Shown one piece after another: positions 1 through 9,022 of a stretch of 46,282 nt of DNA. A program made the translations under genes and the position numbers. The stretch is from Intestinimonas butyriciproducens. GTDB taxonomy: Bacteria > Bacillota > Clostridia > Oscillospirales > Butyricicoccaceae. How positions within the stretch are numbered: the first letter of the stretch is position 1; every line of letters begins with the position of its first letter. The stretch lies in NCBI RefSeq assembly GCF_016901775.1, contig NZ_JACJKW010000020.1:1-46282 (forward strand), read 5' to 3'. The notes below the pieces were generated by a model. The model worked only from the letters and a program-made list of their open reading frames with translations. It was not told the DNA's origin and searched no databases.

Positions 1-133
1 CAAAAGTACTACTTTCGAAACTCAAATAAATCTCTCAGGGTCCTTGTCTCTTTTGGCGTTGTTTAATTTACAATGTGCTAATTTGTCTCGCACCCTTCGC
101 TCAGGACCGTGTCCCTCGCTGTGGTGCCTGATC
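1..133 (-). promoter_or_regulatory. Leader region of a leftward rRNA-type operon (runs off left edge)
   Basis: On the minus strand, downstream of three tandem promoters, there is a non-coding leader. It contains a motif around 60-85 (AGCACATTGTAAATTAAAC) that resembles the boxA-like CATTGAAAA-type antitermination and processing signals found before 16S and 23S genes in Firmicutes. No open reading frame is convincing. The rRNA gene itself would lie left of position 1 and is not seen, so the link to rRNA is an inference from promoter layout and this motif. Confidence 0.6.
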
Positions 134-162
134 ATCTTACCACACTCACTCGCGTTTGTCAA
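134..162 (-). promoter_or_regulatory. Sigma-70 promoter, promoter-proximal copy of tandem set
   Basis: Minus strand TTGACA (157-162), 17-nt spacer, TAAGAT (134-139). Upstream lies an A-rich stretch (GAAAAAAGT just before the -35) like an UP element. It is the last of three similarly built promoters pointing to the left edge. Confidence 0.75.
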
Positions 163-240
163 CTACTTTTTTCAAGGTTTCTTTCGGATTCAACCGAGAA
201 CCGTTGATTTCGTTGGCATCCTGCGAAGTGCAGCTCGATA

Positions 241-269
241 ATTCTATCAGATCCGAATCCCTTTGTCAA
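241..269 (-). promoter_or_regulatory. Sigma-70 promoter, middle copy of tandem set
   Basis: Minus strand TTGACA (264-269), 17-nt spacer, TAGAAT (241-246). It has the same GAAAAAAGT-type upstream stretch as its neighbours. Confidence 0.75.
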
Positions 270-335
270 GAACTTTTTTCGAAGCTCCTGACCGGTCTTT
301 CCGATCCTCACCGCCCCTCGCGGGACAGCTTGGTT

Positions 336-364
336 AGTATACCGCCTTTTTCCCCTTTTGTCAA
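336..364 (-). promoter_or_regulatory. Sigma-70 promoter, first copy of tandem set
   Basis: Minus strand TTGACA (359-364), 17-nt spacer, TATACT (336-341), with an A-rich upstream stretch. Three strong promoters spaced about 95-107 bp apart is the layout of a stable-RNA operon. Confidence 0.8.
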
Positions 365-449
365 CACTTTTTCAATCTTTTTTGCTTTTCTTTTATATTT
401 CTTTGATGAAGCTATGAACAGTATCGGCAGCAAGGGGGATCAGGGATAG

Positions 450-486
450 AAAAACCCCTCCAGCCGATGCTGGAGGGGTTTCTTTT
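450..486 (-). terminator. Intrinsic terminator after rpsU
   Basis: A 13-bp stem (AAACCCCTCCAGC, loop CGAT, GCTGGAGGGGTTT) is followed on the minus strand by a T tract. It sits right after the rpsU stop codon and separates rpsU from the tandem promoters. Confidence 0.9.
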
Positions 487-668
487 TACCGATAAGACTT
501 CTTCTTGGCGCGGGCCGCTTCGGACTTCTTGCGGCGCTTGACGCTGGGGCTTTCATAATGTTCTCTCTTACGGAGCTCGGAAAGCACGCCCGACTTTGCA
601 CAAGAACGCTTAAAGCGTCTCAGTGCGCTGTCCAAAGATTCATTATCTTTTACGCGGATCTCTGACAT
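486..668 (-). CDS. rpsU: 30S ribosomal protein S21
   Basis: The product is the 60-residue bS21 protein of the small ribosomal subunit, which sits near the anti-Shine-Dalgarno end of 16S rRNA and helps translation initiation. The sequence shows the typical N-terminal [20 protein letters not shown] segment and a Lys/Arg-rich C-terminus. The start is supported by a GGGGGGAGGG ribosome binding site about 8 nt upstream. It lies downstream of leuS but has its own perfect consensus promoter (727-755) and its own terminator, so it is probably transcribed mainly alone. Length matches the family. Confidence 0.97.
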   Translation of the reverse strand: MSEIRVKDNESLDSALRRFKRSCAKSGVLSELRKREHYESPSVKRRKKSEAARAKKKSYR

Positions 669-726
669 TTCATTCCCTCCCCCCGTGTTATAACCAATCA
701 GTATAGGCAGATTTAAACACTCCTAT

Positions 727-755
727 ATTATACGCAGGCAAGGGTGGTTTGTCAA
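727..755 (-). promoter_or_regulatory. Consensus sigma-70 promoter of rpsU
   Basis: Minus strand TTGACA (750-755), 17-nt spacer, TATAAT (727-732): a perfect consensus promoter just after the leuS stop codon. The transcript would start near 720, giving a leader of about 50 nt before the rpsU ATG. Confidence 0.9.
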
Positions 756-762
756 CTGTAAA

Positions 763-3171
763 TCACGCGGGTTTTACAACTATATTGACGATTCTGCCGG
801 GAATGACAATGACTTTCACCACTTGCATCCCCGAAAGAGCCGCCGCCACTTTGGGCTCAGCCATGGCCTTCTCCTGAATCTGCTCCTTGGTATCCTGGAC
901 GCCGATCCACACAGTGGCCTTCACCTTGCCGTTGATCTGCACACCGATCTCCAGGGTGTCGTCCACCGTTTTGCTCTCGTCATATTTGGGCCAGGGAGCG
1001 TACACCAGCATTTCCGTGCCGCCCATGCGCTCATTCAGCTCCTCACAGATATGAGGTGCAAAGGGAGAAAGCAGCAGAATAAAGGTCTTGTACTCCGCCT
1101 GGTTGACTCCATTGTCTCCAAAGGTGTTGAGCAGGCTCATCAAGGCCGCAATGGCTGTATTGAACTTCAGGTTCTCAATGTCCTCAGTGACCTTTTTGAT
1201 GGTCTTGTGCATTTCCCCTTCGTTCTTCTGGGTATAGCTGTCCCCAGGCTGCACCTGATCAAACAGGGCCCATACCCGCTCCAGGAAGCGGCGGCAGCCC
1301 TTGACGGCGTTCTGGGACCAGGGAGCGGCCTTTTCAAAGTCGCCCAGGAACATCTCATACAGACGCATGGTGTCGGCGCCATAGTCCCGCACAATGTCGT
1401 CCGGGTTGATGACATTGCCCCGGCTCTTGGACATCTTTTCGCCGCCTTCGCCCAGGATCATACCATGGCTGGTGCGCTTCCGATAGGGTTCGGGCTGAGG
1501 CACAACGCCGATATCATAAAGGAACTTGTGCCAGAAACGAGAATAGAGCAGATGGAGAGTGGTATGCTCCATACCGCCGTTGTACCAGTCCACCGGCATC
1601 CAGTATTCCAGAGCTTCCTTGGAGGCCAGCTCCTTGTCGTTACAGGGATCACAATAGCGGAGGAAATACCAGCTGGAACCGGCCCACTGGGGCATGGTAT
1701 CGGTTTCCCGCTTGGCAGGGGCGCCGCAATGGGGGCAGGCGGTATTGACCCAGTCGGTCATCTTGGCCAGGGGAGATTCGCCGTCGTCGGTAGGCTCATA
1801 GGAATCCACTTCAGGCAGGCGCAGGGGCAGCTGATCCTCCGGCACCGGAACCCAGCCGCATTTTTCACAATAAACCAGAGGAATGGGCTCGCCCCAATAC
1901 CGCTGACGGGAGAACACCCAGTCACGGAGTTTATAGTTGACCTTGGTTTCGCCTTTCTTCTCTTTTTCCAGCCATTCCACGATCTTGACCTTGGCTTCTT
2001 CCACGGTCAAGCCGTCCAGGAAGCCGGAATTGACCATAATGCCGGTCTCGCAATCGGTGAAGGCTTCCTTCTCCACATCTCCGCCCTTGACCACTTCGAT
2101 GATGGGCAGTTCAAATTTCTTGGCAAACTCCCAGTCACGGGTGTCATGAGCCGGCACAGCCATGATGGCGCCGGTGCCATAGGACATGAGTACATAGTCG
2201 GAAACAAAAATGGGGATCTCCTGGTTGTTCACAGGATTGATGCCCCGGACGCCTTCAATGCACACGCCGGTTTTTTCCTTCACCAGCTCGGTGCGCTCAA
2301 AGTCGGATTTCCGGGCAGACTGCTGCTGATACTCCCGGACAGCGTCCATGTTCTGGATCTTCCCGGCCCATTTTTCGATATAGGGATGCTCGGGAGAGAT
2401 AACCATATAAGTGGCGCCGAACAGGGTATCAGGCCGGGTGGTATAGATCTCCAGCACATCGCCCTCTGTGGTGTCAAAACGCACCTGGGCACCGGTGGAG
2501 CGGCCGATCCAGTTGCGCTGCTGGGTCTTGACCCGCTCGATATAGTCCACCTGATCCAGATCGTCCAGCAGGCGCTGGGCGTATTCGGTGATTTTCAGCA
2601 TCCACTGGCTCTTTTCCTTGCGGATGACCGGGCTGCCACACCGCTCGCACACGCCATTGACCACTTCTTCGTTGGCCAGCACGCATTTGCAGGATGTGCA
2701 CCAGTTGACAGGCATGGTGGTCTTATAGGCCAGGCCCTTTTTGAACAGCTGAAGGAAGATCCACTGGGTCCACTTATAATAGGAAGGATCGGTGGTATTG
2801 ACCTCCCGGGCCCAGTCAAAGGACAGGCCCAAAGAACGCAGCTGGCTCTTGAAGCGGGCCACATTCTGCCGGGTCACTTCTTCCGGATGCACATGGTTTT
2901 TGATGGCATAGTTTTCAGTGGGCAGGCCAAAAGCATCCCAGCCCATGGGGAAGAGCACATTATAGCCTTCCATCCGCCGTTTCCGGGCCACGATATCCAT
3001 GGCAGTATAGGGCCGGGGATGGCCTACATGGAGACCCTGGCCCGAAGGATAGGGGAACTCCACCAGAGCGTAATACTTGGGCTTGTCGTATTTGTTTTCC
3101 GCCCGGAAGGCCTGGGCCTCCTCCCACTTATCCTGCCATTTGTGTTCTATGGCCGTGTAATCATACTTCAT
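763..3171 (-). CDS. leuS: Leucyl-tRNA synthetase
   Basis: The protein charges tRNA-Leu with leucine in the cytoplasm. At 802 aa it has the usual length for bacterial LeuRS. Visible features are the HIGH-type motif (HVGH, near residue 50), the CP1 editing region with a T-rich [12 protein letters not shown] segment (near 245-258), two CxxC zinc-type pairs (near 160-180 and 435-490), and the KMSKS motif (EKMSKSRGN, near 580). A C-terminal anticodon-binding and DALR-like region follows. Its ATG overlaps the rsfS stop codon by 4 nt (ATGA), so it is translationally coupled to the operon. No terminator is visible between leuS and the rpsU promoter. Confidence 0.98.
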   Translation of the reverse strand: MKYDYTAIEHKWQDKWEEAQAFRAENKYDKPKYYALVEFPYPSGQGLHVGHPRPYTAMDIVARKRRMEGYNVLFPMGWDAFGLPTENYAIKNHVHPEEVTRQNVARFKSQLRSLGLSFDWAREVNTTDPSYYKWTQWIFLQLFKKGLAYKTTMPVNWCTSCKCVLANEEVVNGVCERCGSPVIRKEKSQWMLKITEYAQRLLDDLDQVDYIERVKTQQRNWIGRSTGAQVRFDTTEGDVLEIYTTRPDTLFGATYMVISPEHPYIEKWAGKIQNMDAVREYQQQSARKSDFERTELVKEKTGVCIEGVRGINPVNNQEIPIFVSDYVLMSYGTGAIMAVPAHDTRDWEFAKKFELPIIEVVKGGDVEKEAFTDCETGIMVNSGFLDGLTVEEAKVKIVEWLEKEKKGETKVNYKLRDWVFSRQRYWGEPIPLVYCEKCGWVPVPEDQLPLRLPEVDSYEPTDDGESPLAKMTDWVNTACPHCGAPAKRETDTMPQWAGSSWYFLRYCDPCNDKELASKEALEYWMPVDWYNGGMEHTTLHLLYSRFWHKFLYDIGVVPQPEPYRKRTSHGMILGEGGEKMSKSRGNVINPDDIVRDYGADTMRLYEMFLGDFEKAAPWSQNAVKGCRRFLERVWALFDQVQPGDSYTQKNEGEMHKTIKKVTEDIENLKFNTAIAALMSLLNTFGDNGVNQAEYKTFILLLSPFAPHICEELNERMGGTEMLVYAPWPKYDESKTVDDTLEIGVQINGKVKATVWIGVQDTKEQIQEKAMAEPKVAAALSGMQVVKVIVIPGRIVNIVVKPA

Positions 3172-3542
3172 TTTGTTTCCTCTTCCTTCTTTACAAGATA
3201 GGGCTCTACATCCACTTTCTGGGCATCGGACCAGAGCCGCTCAATAGCATACAGTTCCCGGGCTTCCTCCAGGAAGATATGGACCACAACGCTGGTGTAA
3301 TCCATCAGAATCCAGTTGGATGTGACCCCTTCGATGTGATGGGGCACCACTTCATGCTCCCGCTTCAGCTTCAGTTCGATCTCTTCGCTGAGAGCCCGGA
3401 TATGGGTGGTGGATGTGCCGGTCATCACCACAAAGTAGTCGGTGAGGGTGGTCTGCTCAAAAACCCGGATGGCAGTGATGTCCCGGGCCTTTTTGCTGTC
3501 CGCTGCCCGGACAATGGCCTCCAGTGTCTGTTCAGGTGTCAT
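3168..3542 (-). CDS. rsfS: Ribosomal silencing factor RsfS (iojap family)
   Basis: RsfS binds ribosomal protein L14 on the free large subunit and blocks subunit joining when nutrients are scarce. The 124-residue protein carries the family pattern: [26 protein letters not shown], then HIEG-x-SNWILMDY, and a VVHIF-x-EAR-x-YYxLERLW-like end (here [19 protein letters not shown]). The ATG at 3542 is preceded by GGAGG. It follows the LCP gene by about 35 nt and overlaps leuS by 4 nt. In Bacillus the homologue yqeL follows yqeK; here an LCP gene has been placed between them. Confidence 0.96.
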   Translation of the reverse strand: MTPEQTLEAIVRAADSKKARDITAIRVFEQTTLTDYFVVMTGTSTTHIRALSEEIELKLKREHEVVPHHIEGVTSNWILMDYTSVVVHIFLEEARELYAIERLWSDAQKVDVEPYLVKKEEETK

Positions 3543-3577
3543 ATATTTTCCTCCGATTGTTCGTGATGGGTTTTCAC

Positions 3578-5263
3578 TTATGGCGTGGTTGGCTGCTGAA
3601 TCCCCGGGTCGGTATCCCCTGTCTCCGGCGTAATGGGCTCCGGTGTGGGTTCCGGTTCCGGCTCAGGAGTGGGCTCCGGTTCCGGTTCCGGGGTAGGTTC
3701 TGGCTCAGGCTCCGGTGTCACCGTTTCGTTTCCGCCGCCTTCCGGCTCTGTGGGTGTATTGGTCTCGCCGCCGGGCTGGGTGGTGGAACCTCCGTCGTCC
3801 GGCTTATTCCCGGATGAGCTGGAAGAACCAGAACCGGAACTGGAACCAGAGCTGGAGCTGGAGCCGGAGTTCTGGGCCGGCGGTTCGTCGTCCTCCCCTT
3901 CCGAAGAACTGCTGGAAGAAGAACCGGAATCCGCCGGGGCCGATGTGGAATAACGGCTGATATCGATCAGGTTGAGCTTGGTCACATCCTCGGTATAGGG
4001 ATTGAGCAGCTCATTGACCATTTCCAATATGTTTTCCTCTTCCGGCACAAAATAGGACTGCATATGGCCATAATCCGCCTCATAAAGGTAGGCTGCATGG
4101 CCGGGCAGAGTGGTCATATTGATGTTGTTGAAGTCCATCTTCAGAGCCTGCATCCCAAACCAGGTCAGCTCGCTGAGGGTCAGGTTGGTCTCGGTGTTGT
4201 CCAGCACGGCTTTGGTCATATCTCCCAGGTTGAGCAGGTTCTGGGGGCTGAGGATCTTCTTGGCCACAGTGCGCAGAAATTCCTGCTGCATCTTGATACG
4301 GCCGATGTCTCCTTCTGCATAGCCGCCCTTGACGCCCGGGTTATTCTGGCGGAAGCGCACCAGCTGAATGGCCTTTTCGCCGTCCAGATGCTGCATTCCC
4401 GGCTCCAGATAGATATGGAGATCCTGGGAAGGATCGTCCCACACCATATAGGTAGGCACATTGAAGTCCACGCCGCCGATGAGATCGATCAGCTCTTCAA
4501 AACCTTCAAAGCTGACCACCACATACCGGTCGATGGGAATGCCCAGCAGCATCTCCAGCTCTTTTTCCAACTGTTCCGGACCGCCGTTGAAGCCGCCGTT
4601 GATCTTTTTGATCTTCCGCTTCACATTGGACATGGTATCCCGGGGGATGTTTACCATATTCACTTCCTGGGTCTTTACATTATAGGAAGCCACAATGATG
4701 GTATCGGTACGGGTGCCGCCATCGTCGGTGCCGCAGAACATGAAGGTATAATAATCGTCCTTCCGTTCCCGGTCTCCGTCTTCAATGAACGGTTCCACCA
4801 AGTCGGCATAGGGGTCTTCCTCCCCTTCGCCCAAAGTGATCTCCGGCTCCTTCACCGATACATCGGGGGGCTTTGCAAATGCCTTCAGGAAGGCATATAC
4901 CCCTACGCCCAGCACCAGCAGCACCCCCAGAACGATCAAAGGGATATACCGGGCTTTCAGGCGCTTCTTTTTCTTTTTTCCGCTCTGGAGCTTGCTCTCC
5001 TGCCCCTGGCCAGGTTTTCCAGGATCTTTTTGTGGCTGATCCGGCTGTGCTGCCGTCTCTTTGCTTTTGCCCTGGCCCTTGGCTGCGCCCTCCGGCTGCT
5101 TCTCCGGAACAGAAGCGCCGGGAAGGGCCTCTTCTCCCTTTCCCACATTGTCCCGGGAAGGGGCGCCGGCTTTCTCTTCCTGTGTGTCCACCTGGGGAAG
5201 AGGAGCCGTCTCGTCATGGACGGCAGAAGGCTTTCTGCCGTGATTTCCGCCAAATATCTTCAT
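3578..5263 (-). CDS. LCP (LytR-CpsA-Psr) family cell-envelope protein
   Basis: LCP proteins are membrane-anchored phosphotransferases that attach anionic polymers to peptidoglycan from lipid-linked precursors. The 561-aa product has a charged cytoplasmic N-terminus (1-100, rich in Lys, Glu, Gln), one membrane segment (about 104-128), and an extracellular LCP domain (about 168-400). That domain includes a TRTDTI motif, an IPRDT motif and the VRFRQ segment that bind polyprenyl-phosphate substrates. A low-complexity tail from about 445 is rich in Ser, Gly, then Pro-Glu repeats. The ATG overlaps the nadD-yqeK stop by 4 nt. The substrate polymer cannot be told from sequence. Confidence 0.93.
   Translation of the reverse strand: MKIFGGNHGRKPSAVHDETAPLPQVDTQEEKAGAPSRDNVGKGEEALPGASVPEKQPEGAAKGQGKSKETAAQPDQPQKDPGKPGQGQESKLQSGKKKKKRLKARYIPLIVLGVLLVLGVGVYAFLKAFAKPPDVSVKEPEITLGEGEEDPYADLVEPFIEDGDRERKDDYYTFMFCGTDDGGTRTDTIIVASYNVKTQEVNMVNIPRDTMSNVKRKIKKINGGFNGGPEQLEKELEMLLGIPIDRYVVVSFEGFEELIDLIGGVDFNVPTYMVWDDPSQDLHIYLEPGMQHLDGEKAIQLVRFRQNNPGVKGGYAEGDIGRIKMQQEFLRTVAKKILSPQNLLNLGDMTKAVLDNTETNLTLSELTWFGMQALKMDFNNINMTTLPGHAAYLYEADYGHMQSYFVPEEENILEMVNELLNPYTEDVTKLNLIDISRYSTSAPADSGSSSSSSSEGEDDEPPAQNSGSSSSSGSSSGSGSSSSSGNKPDDGGSTTQPGGETNTPTEPEGGGNETVTPEPEPEPTPEPEPEPTPEPEPEPTPEPITPETGDTDPGIQQPTTP
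3633..3718 (-). repeat. Tandem repeat coding the Pro-Glu tail of the LCP protein
   Basis: Short GC-rich tandem units encode (PE)n-TPEPE-type repeats near the C-terminus of the LCP protein. On the plus strand the DNA reads as iterated GGCTCCGGTTCCGG-like units. Such tracts can vary in length between strains by slippage. Confidence 0.8.
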
Positions 5264-6453
5264 TTCCCATTCTCTTTCTTTGACCGCAGATCGTCCAATG
5301 CTTCCTGTGAGCGCCGGTCAGGCTCTCTGCCCTTTTGGCGCACATGCTCTATGGTGTCGCTCAGTGCCTGTATCATGGCCTGATCCAGATCCTGCCGGCA
5401 CAGACTCCGCAACCGGTCCACCCCCGGATAATCCCGGCCCGGCTCAATGCAATCGGCCAGGTAAATGATCTTGTCCAGGGTAGTCATATCCCGATCCCCC
5501 GTGGTATGGCGGGCGATGGCCTGCACCACCTGGGGACTGGAGCCGAATTTGTCCTGCGCCAACGCTGCGGCCGTCTTCCCGTGGAGCAGGGCGGTGTTCT
5601 GTTCACCATAGTCAAAAATTATATCGTACTGGCGGCATAATTTCAACTGCTCCTCGATACTCAGGCACTTGGTGGCATCATGGAGCAAAGCCGCCTCCCG
5701 GGCCTCTTCCTCCGATACGCCGTATTGCCGGGCCAGAGAAGCCGCCATCTCTTCCACGCCCAGGGTATGGCGCCAGCGTTTTTCGGTCAGATGCTGCCGC
5801 ACCCTTTCCCCCAGCTCTTCCAGCCGGCGGGAAGGCTGATACAGACCATGGCTCTGAATATACCGGGCCACATCCTCATCCAGCTCGCCATCACCGCTCC
5901 CGGACACCAGATCCTGGCGCACCTGGGTGGAGCTGAGAACGGTAACCGGGCAGGACACCACCTGACTTTCCGCTCCCAGGGTCTCTTGGAGAAAAACCTG
6001 CTGTCGCTGGATCTTTTCCTTTTCCTGTTCCTCCCGGGCCACCACAGCCAGACGGCAATAACGGGCGATCTTCTCCGGTTTCCGCCATTTATGAAAGGAA
6101 AAAAACATATCCGTTCCCATGATCAGCCAGAAATCGGCCCCTGGATATTCTGCGGCCAGCTGTTCCACTGTATCGCAGGTGTAGCTGGGCCCCAGGCGGG
6201 AGAGTTCCAGATCACACACCTGGGCCCGGGGAATCTTCCGGGCGATGATCTCTGTCATTTCCAGCCGCTGGCGGGGCGTGGCACTGCCAGTGGGCATGGA
6301 TTTGTGGGGCGGCACAAAGGCGGGAATGAGAAGCAGCCGGGTCAGCTCCAGCTGCCGGACACAGGCCTCCGCCGCCCGCTGGTGCCCCAGGTGGGGCGGG
6401 TTGAAGGTGCCGCCGAACAGGCCGATGCGGGTTTTCTCCCCTTTATTTTCCAA
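5260..6453 (-). CDS. nadD: Fused nicotinate-nucleotide adenylyltransferase / YqeK HD-domain hydrolase
   Basis: Two enzymes are joined in one 397-aa chain. Residues about 1-205 are NadD, which makes deamido-NAD from nicotinate mononucleotide and ATP: GLFGGTFNPPHLGH (nucleotidyltransferase HxGH motif) and SSTQVRQ near 190 are visible. Residues about 215-390 are a YqeK-type HD hydrolase, with an HTLGVEEMA segment, LLHD near 254, HG-x-TAA, an ARHTTG segment and YLADCIEPGR. YqeK proteins cleave symmetrical diadenosine tetraphosphate. In Bacillus nadD and yqeK are adjacent separate genes, so the fusion keeps gene order. The start overlaps the end of yhbY by 11 nt. Confidence 0.95.
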   Translation of the reverse strand: MENKGEKTRIGLFGGTFNPPHLGHQRAAEACVRQLELTRLLLIPAFVPPHKSMPTGSATPRQRLEMTEIIARKIPRAQVCDLELSRLGPSYTCDTVEQLAAEYPGADFWLIMGTDMFFSFHKWRKPEKIARYCRLAVVAREEQEKEKIQRQQVFLQETLGAESQVVSCPVTVLSSTQVRQDLVSGSGDGELDEDVARYIQSHGLYQPSRRLEELGERVRQHLTEKRWRHTLGVEEMAASLARQYGVSEEEAREAALLHDATKCLSIEEQLKLCRQYDIIFDYGEQNTALLHGKTAAALAQDKFGSSPQVVQAIARHTTGDRDMTTLDKIIYLADCIEPGRDYPGVDRLRSLCRQDLDQAMIQALSDTIEHVRQKGREPDRRSQEALDDLRSKKENGK

Positions 6454-6736
6454 GATCGATCACCGGGTTCTTTTCGTTCTTCTTATAGAGCACGAACCGG
6501 GAGCCGATGCACTGTACCGGTTCGGCCCCGATGGCCTCCGCCAAGACTTCGCAGGCCTCCCGGGTGGTGAGCAGAGCGCTTTCCAGCACCCGCACCTTGA
6601 TCAGTTCCTTGTTGGAGATGGCCTGCTGGGCCTGGGTAATGACGCTTTCGGTGATGCCGCCCTTGCCGATCTGCATGACGGTGTCCAGGCCATTGGCCAG
6701 GGAGCGGAGAGCCGCTCTTTGCTTGGATGTGATCAT
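6443..6736 (-). CDS. yhbY: YhbY/YqeI-family ribosome assembly RNA-binding protein
   Basis: A 97-aa single CRM-domain protein associated with pre-50S ribosomal particles. The sequence shows the family start (TSKQRAALRSLANGLDTVMQIGKGGITESV), a conserved NKELIKVRVLE segment, and a GSRFVLYK end. The GxxG-like IGKGG loop is the likely RNA-contact loop. It starts 1 nt after the rdgB stop and overlaps nadD, placing it inside the operon. In Bacillus the homologue yqeI also directly precedes nadD. Confidence 0.95.
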   Translation of the reverse strand: MITSKQRAALRSLANGLDTVMQIGKGGITESVITQAQQAISNKELIKVRVLESALLTTREACEVLAEAIGAEPVQCIGSRFVLYKKNEKNPVIDLGK

Positions 6737-6737
6737 G

Positions 6738-7346
6738 TTATTTTTTCTCCTCTTCTTTGCCTTTCATTTCTTCCGCCAATCCGGCGGCGCACTGTGCCAT
6801 GGCCCGGGCCCGGTGGGAAATTTTATTCTTTTCTTCCCCAGGCATCTGGGCAAAGGTCATCTGATATTCCGGCAGATAAAACACAGGGTCATAGCCAAAT
6901 CCCCCCTGGCCCTGGGGCTCTTCCAGCACCAGGCCGGGGCATTCCCCCCGCCACACCCGTTCGGTGCCGTCGGGAAAGACGCAGGCCACCGCCGAGACAA
7001 AGCGGGCGCTCCGCTTCTCCCGGGGGATGTCCTTCATATTGTGGAGCAAAAACTGAAGCCGGTCCCAGTCGCTGCCCGGACAATAGCGGGCCGAGTGGAT
7101 CCCCGGTGCGCCCCCCAGGGCGTCCACCGCCAGGCCGGAGTCATCGGCCAGAGCCGGAAGGCCGGAGGCCTTGCAGGCCGCCCGGGCCTTGATGAGGGCG
7201 TTTTCCTCAAAAGTATCCCCATCTTCTTCCGGCTGGGTGTGCACGCCTGCTTCCTCCATGGACAAAACCTCAATGCCCAGCCCCTGGAGAATGGCGCTCA
7301 TCTCCCCTTTTTTCTTTTGGTTGTTGGATGCCAGCACAAATCTCAC
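6738..7346 (-). CDS. rdgB: XTP/dITP diphosphatase (RdgB/HAM1 family)
   Basis: The enzyme removes non-canonical purine nucleotides (XTP, ITP, dITP) from the pool by hydrolysing them to monophosphates. The 202-aa protein has the family motifs: SNNQKKKGEM near the N-terminus, FEENALIKARAA, the ADDSGLAVDALGG-PGIHSARY block, and GGFGYDPVF. The start is GTG at 7346, overlapping the rph stop codon (GTGA). An Arg-Ala region near 175 matches the substrate-binding HRARA segment (HRARAMAQ here). A Glu/Lys-rich tail ends the protein. Confidence 0.96.
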   Translation of the reverse strand: MRFVLASNNQKKKGEMSAILQGLGIEVLSMEEAGVHTQPEEDGDTFEENALIKARAACKASGLPALADDSGLAVDALGGAPGIHSARYCPGSDWDRLQFLLHNMKDIPREKRSARFVSAVACVFPDGTERVWRGECPGLVLEEPQGQGGFGYDPVFYLPEYQMTFAQMPGEEKNKISHRARAMAQCAAGLAEEMKGKEEEKK

Positions 7347-8068
7347 AGCAGATCACCTATGGCTTCTTTCTGGGCGGCGATCAGCTCACCGATACCCTTT
7401 TCCGCCAGGGCATACATAGCGTCCATTTCCTTTTTGGAGAAAGGCCGCTCTTCTCCGGTGCCCTGAAGTTCGATGATGTTGCCCTTGTCGTCCATGATGA
7501 AGTTGAAATCCACCTGGGCGCCGCTGTCCTCCACATAGCAAAGGTCCAGCAGAGGGTTGTCACTGACCATGCCGCAGCTCACCGCCGCCACATAGCTCCG
7601 CAGAGGCAGCTTTTTGAAAATGCCCTCCTGGCGCAGTTTGTCAAGGGCCAGCACCAAAGCCACAAAACCGCCGGTGATGGAGGCGCAGCGGGTGCCGCCG
7701 TCGGCCTGGATCACATCGCAGTCGATGGTGATGGTCCGCTCGCCCAGAGCATCCATATCGGTGACCGAGCGAAGGGCCCGGCCCACCAGGCGCTGGATCT
7801 CCGCCGAGCGGGGGGAGAGCTTTAATTTGCTCACATCCCGCCGTCCACGGGTGTTGGTGGCCCGGGGCAGCATGGAGTATTCCGCTGTCACCCAGCCGCT
7901 GCCGCTTCCCTTTTTGAACGGCGGCACACCCTCTTCCACAGTGGCGTTGCAGATCACCTTGGTGTCGCCGCACTCAATGAGCACCGATCCCTCCGGGTAT
8001 TTGATAAAATCTTTGGCAATGGTCACCGGCCGCATTTCCTCCGGCTGCCGTCCGTCATAGCGTCTCAT
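7343..8068 (-). CDS. rph: Ribonuclease PH
   Basis: A phosphate-dependent 3'-to-5' exoribonuclease that trims tRNA 3' ends. The 241-aa protein starts with the typical RRYDGRQPEEMRPVTI block, contains GVPPFKKGSGSGWVTAEYSMLP and RGRRDVSKLKLSPRSAEIQRLVGRALR, and ends with the PNase/RNase PH C-terminal domain (DFNFIMDDKGNIIELQGTGEE). The ATG is preceded by AAGGAGG. It lies 17 nt after ftsY and overlaps rdgB, matching the common rph-rdgB pair of Firmicutes. Confidence 0.97.
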   Translation of the reverse strand: MRRYDGRQPEEMRPVTIAKDFIKYPEGSVLIECGDTKVICNATVEEGVPPFKKGSGSGWVTAEYSMLPRATNTRGRRDVSKLKLSPRSAEIQRLVGRALRSVTDMDALGERTITIDCDVIQADGGTRCASITGGFVALVLALDKLRQEGIFKKLPLRSYVAAVSCGMVSDNPLLDLCYVEDSGAQVDFNFIMDDKGNIIELQGTGEERPFSKKEMDAMYALAEKGIGELIAAQKEAIGDLL

Positions 8069-8085
8069 CGGTTGTTCCTCCTTCT

Positions 8086-8991
8086 CTATTCAAAAAAGGC
8101 CTGCACAAATTGGCCCGCGTCAAATTCCAGCAGATCGTCGGCGGTCTCGCCCACGCCGATGAACTTCACCGGCACGCCCAATCGGGCGGAAATATTGATG
8201 GCGATGCCGCCCTTGGCGGTGCCGTCCAGCTTGGTGAGCACCAGCCCGGTGAGGGTGGCCGCCTGATTGAACTGCTCGGCCTGGCTCAGGGCATTCTGGC
8301 CGGTAACGGCATCCAGCACCAGCAAGGTCTCCTTGTCGGCCTGGGGCAGTTCCCGGTCGATGACCCGGTTGATTTTGGCCAGTTCGTTCATCAGATTGGT
8401 CTTGTTGTGAAGCCTCCCGGCGGTGTCGCAGATGACCACATCCACCCCTCTGGCTTTGGCCGCAGAAATAGCGTCAAACACCACCGCCGCCGGGTCCGCT
8501 CCTTCGCTGTGGCGGACGATATCGGCGCCGCACCGGTCGGCCCACACCGTCAGCTGATCCGCCGCAGCGGCCCGGAAGGTGTCGGCCGCGGCAAAGAGCA
8601 CCTTTTTCCCCTGGGCCGTCAATTTCTGCCCCAGCTTGCCGATGGTGGTGGTTTTGCCCACGCCGTTGACCCCGATGACCAGAATCACCGAAGGATGGGT
8701 ATTGAGATGGAGCCCATCGTTGGGGGTCATTTTTTCGGTGAGAATCTGGCACAGAGCCTCCACCAGTTCTTCCTTGGTTTCGATGCTCTGGCGCTTGGCC
8801 CGCTCCCGCAGCTCATCAATGGTCTCGGCGGCAGTCTGGGCCCCGATATCCGACAGAATCAGTGCATCCTCCAGCTCTTCCAGGGTCTCTTCGTCCACCT
8901 TGCGGAACACCGACAGCACCGAATCCAGCGTTTCGCCGATGTTCTCTTTGGTCTTTTGCAGACCGCTGCGGATCTTATCAAAAAATCCCAT
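8086..8991 (-). CDS. ftsY: Signal recognition particle receptor FtsY
   Basis: FtsY is the membrane-associated GTPase that receives SRP-ribosome complexes. The 301-aa protein has a short N-terminal helical bundle (1-95) and the G domain: P-loop GVNGVGKTTTIGKLG (near 111), DTFRAAA, DTAGR (near 190) and TKLDG (near 253), ending with the amphipathic DDLLEFDAGQFVQAFF segment. It lacks the long acidic A domain of Proteobacteria, as is usual in Gram-positives. It follows smc by 31 nt, a conserved Firmicutes pair. Confidence 0.97.
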   Translation of the reverse strand: MGFFDKIRSGLQKTKENIGETLDSVLSVFRKVDEETLEELEDALILSDIGAQTAAETIDELRERAKRQSIETKEELVEALCQILTEKMTPNDGLHLNTHPSVILVIGVNGVGKTTTIGKLGQKLTAQGKKVLFAAADTFRAAAADQLTVWADRCGADIVRHSEGADPAAVVFDAISAAKARGVDVVICDTAGRLHNKTNLMNELAKINRVIDRELPQADKETLLVLDAVTGQNALSQAEQFNQAATLTGLVLTKLDGTAKGGIAINISARLGVPVKFIGVGETADDLLEFDAGQFVQAFFE

Positions 8992-9022
8992 GTTTCTCTT
9001 TCCTCCTGATTGATTACTCCAT

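Noticed and set aside
823-3201. A 792-codon open frame opposite leuS
   Set aside because: Antisense to an unmistakable leuS with intact motifs.
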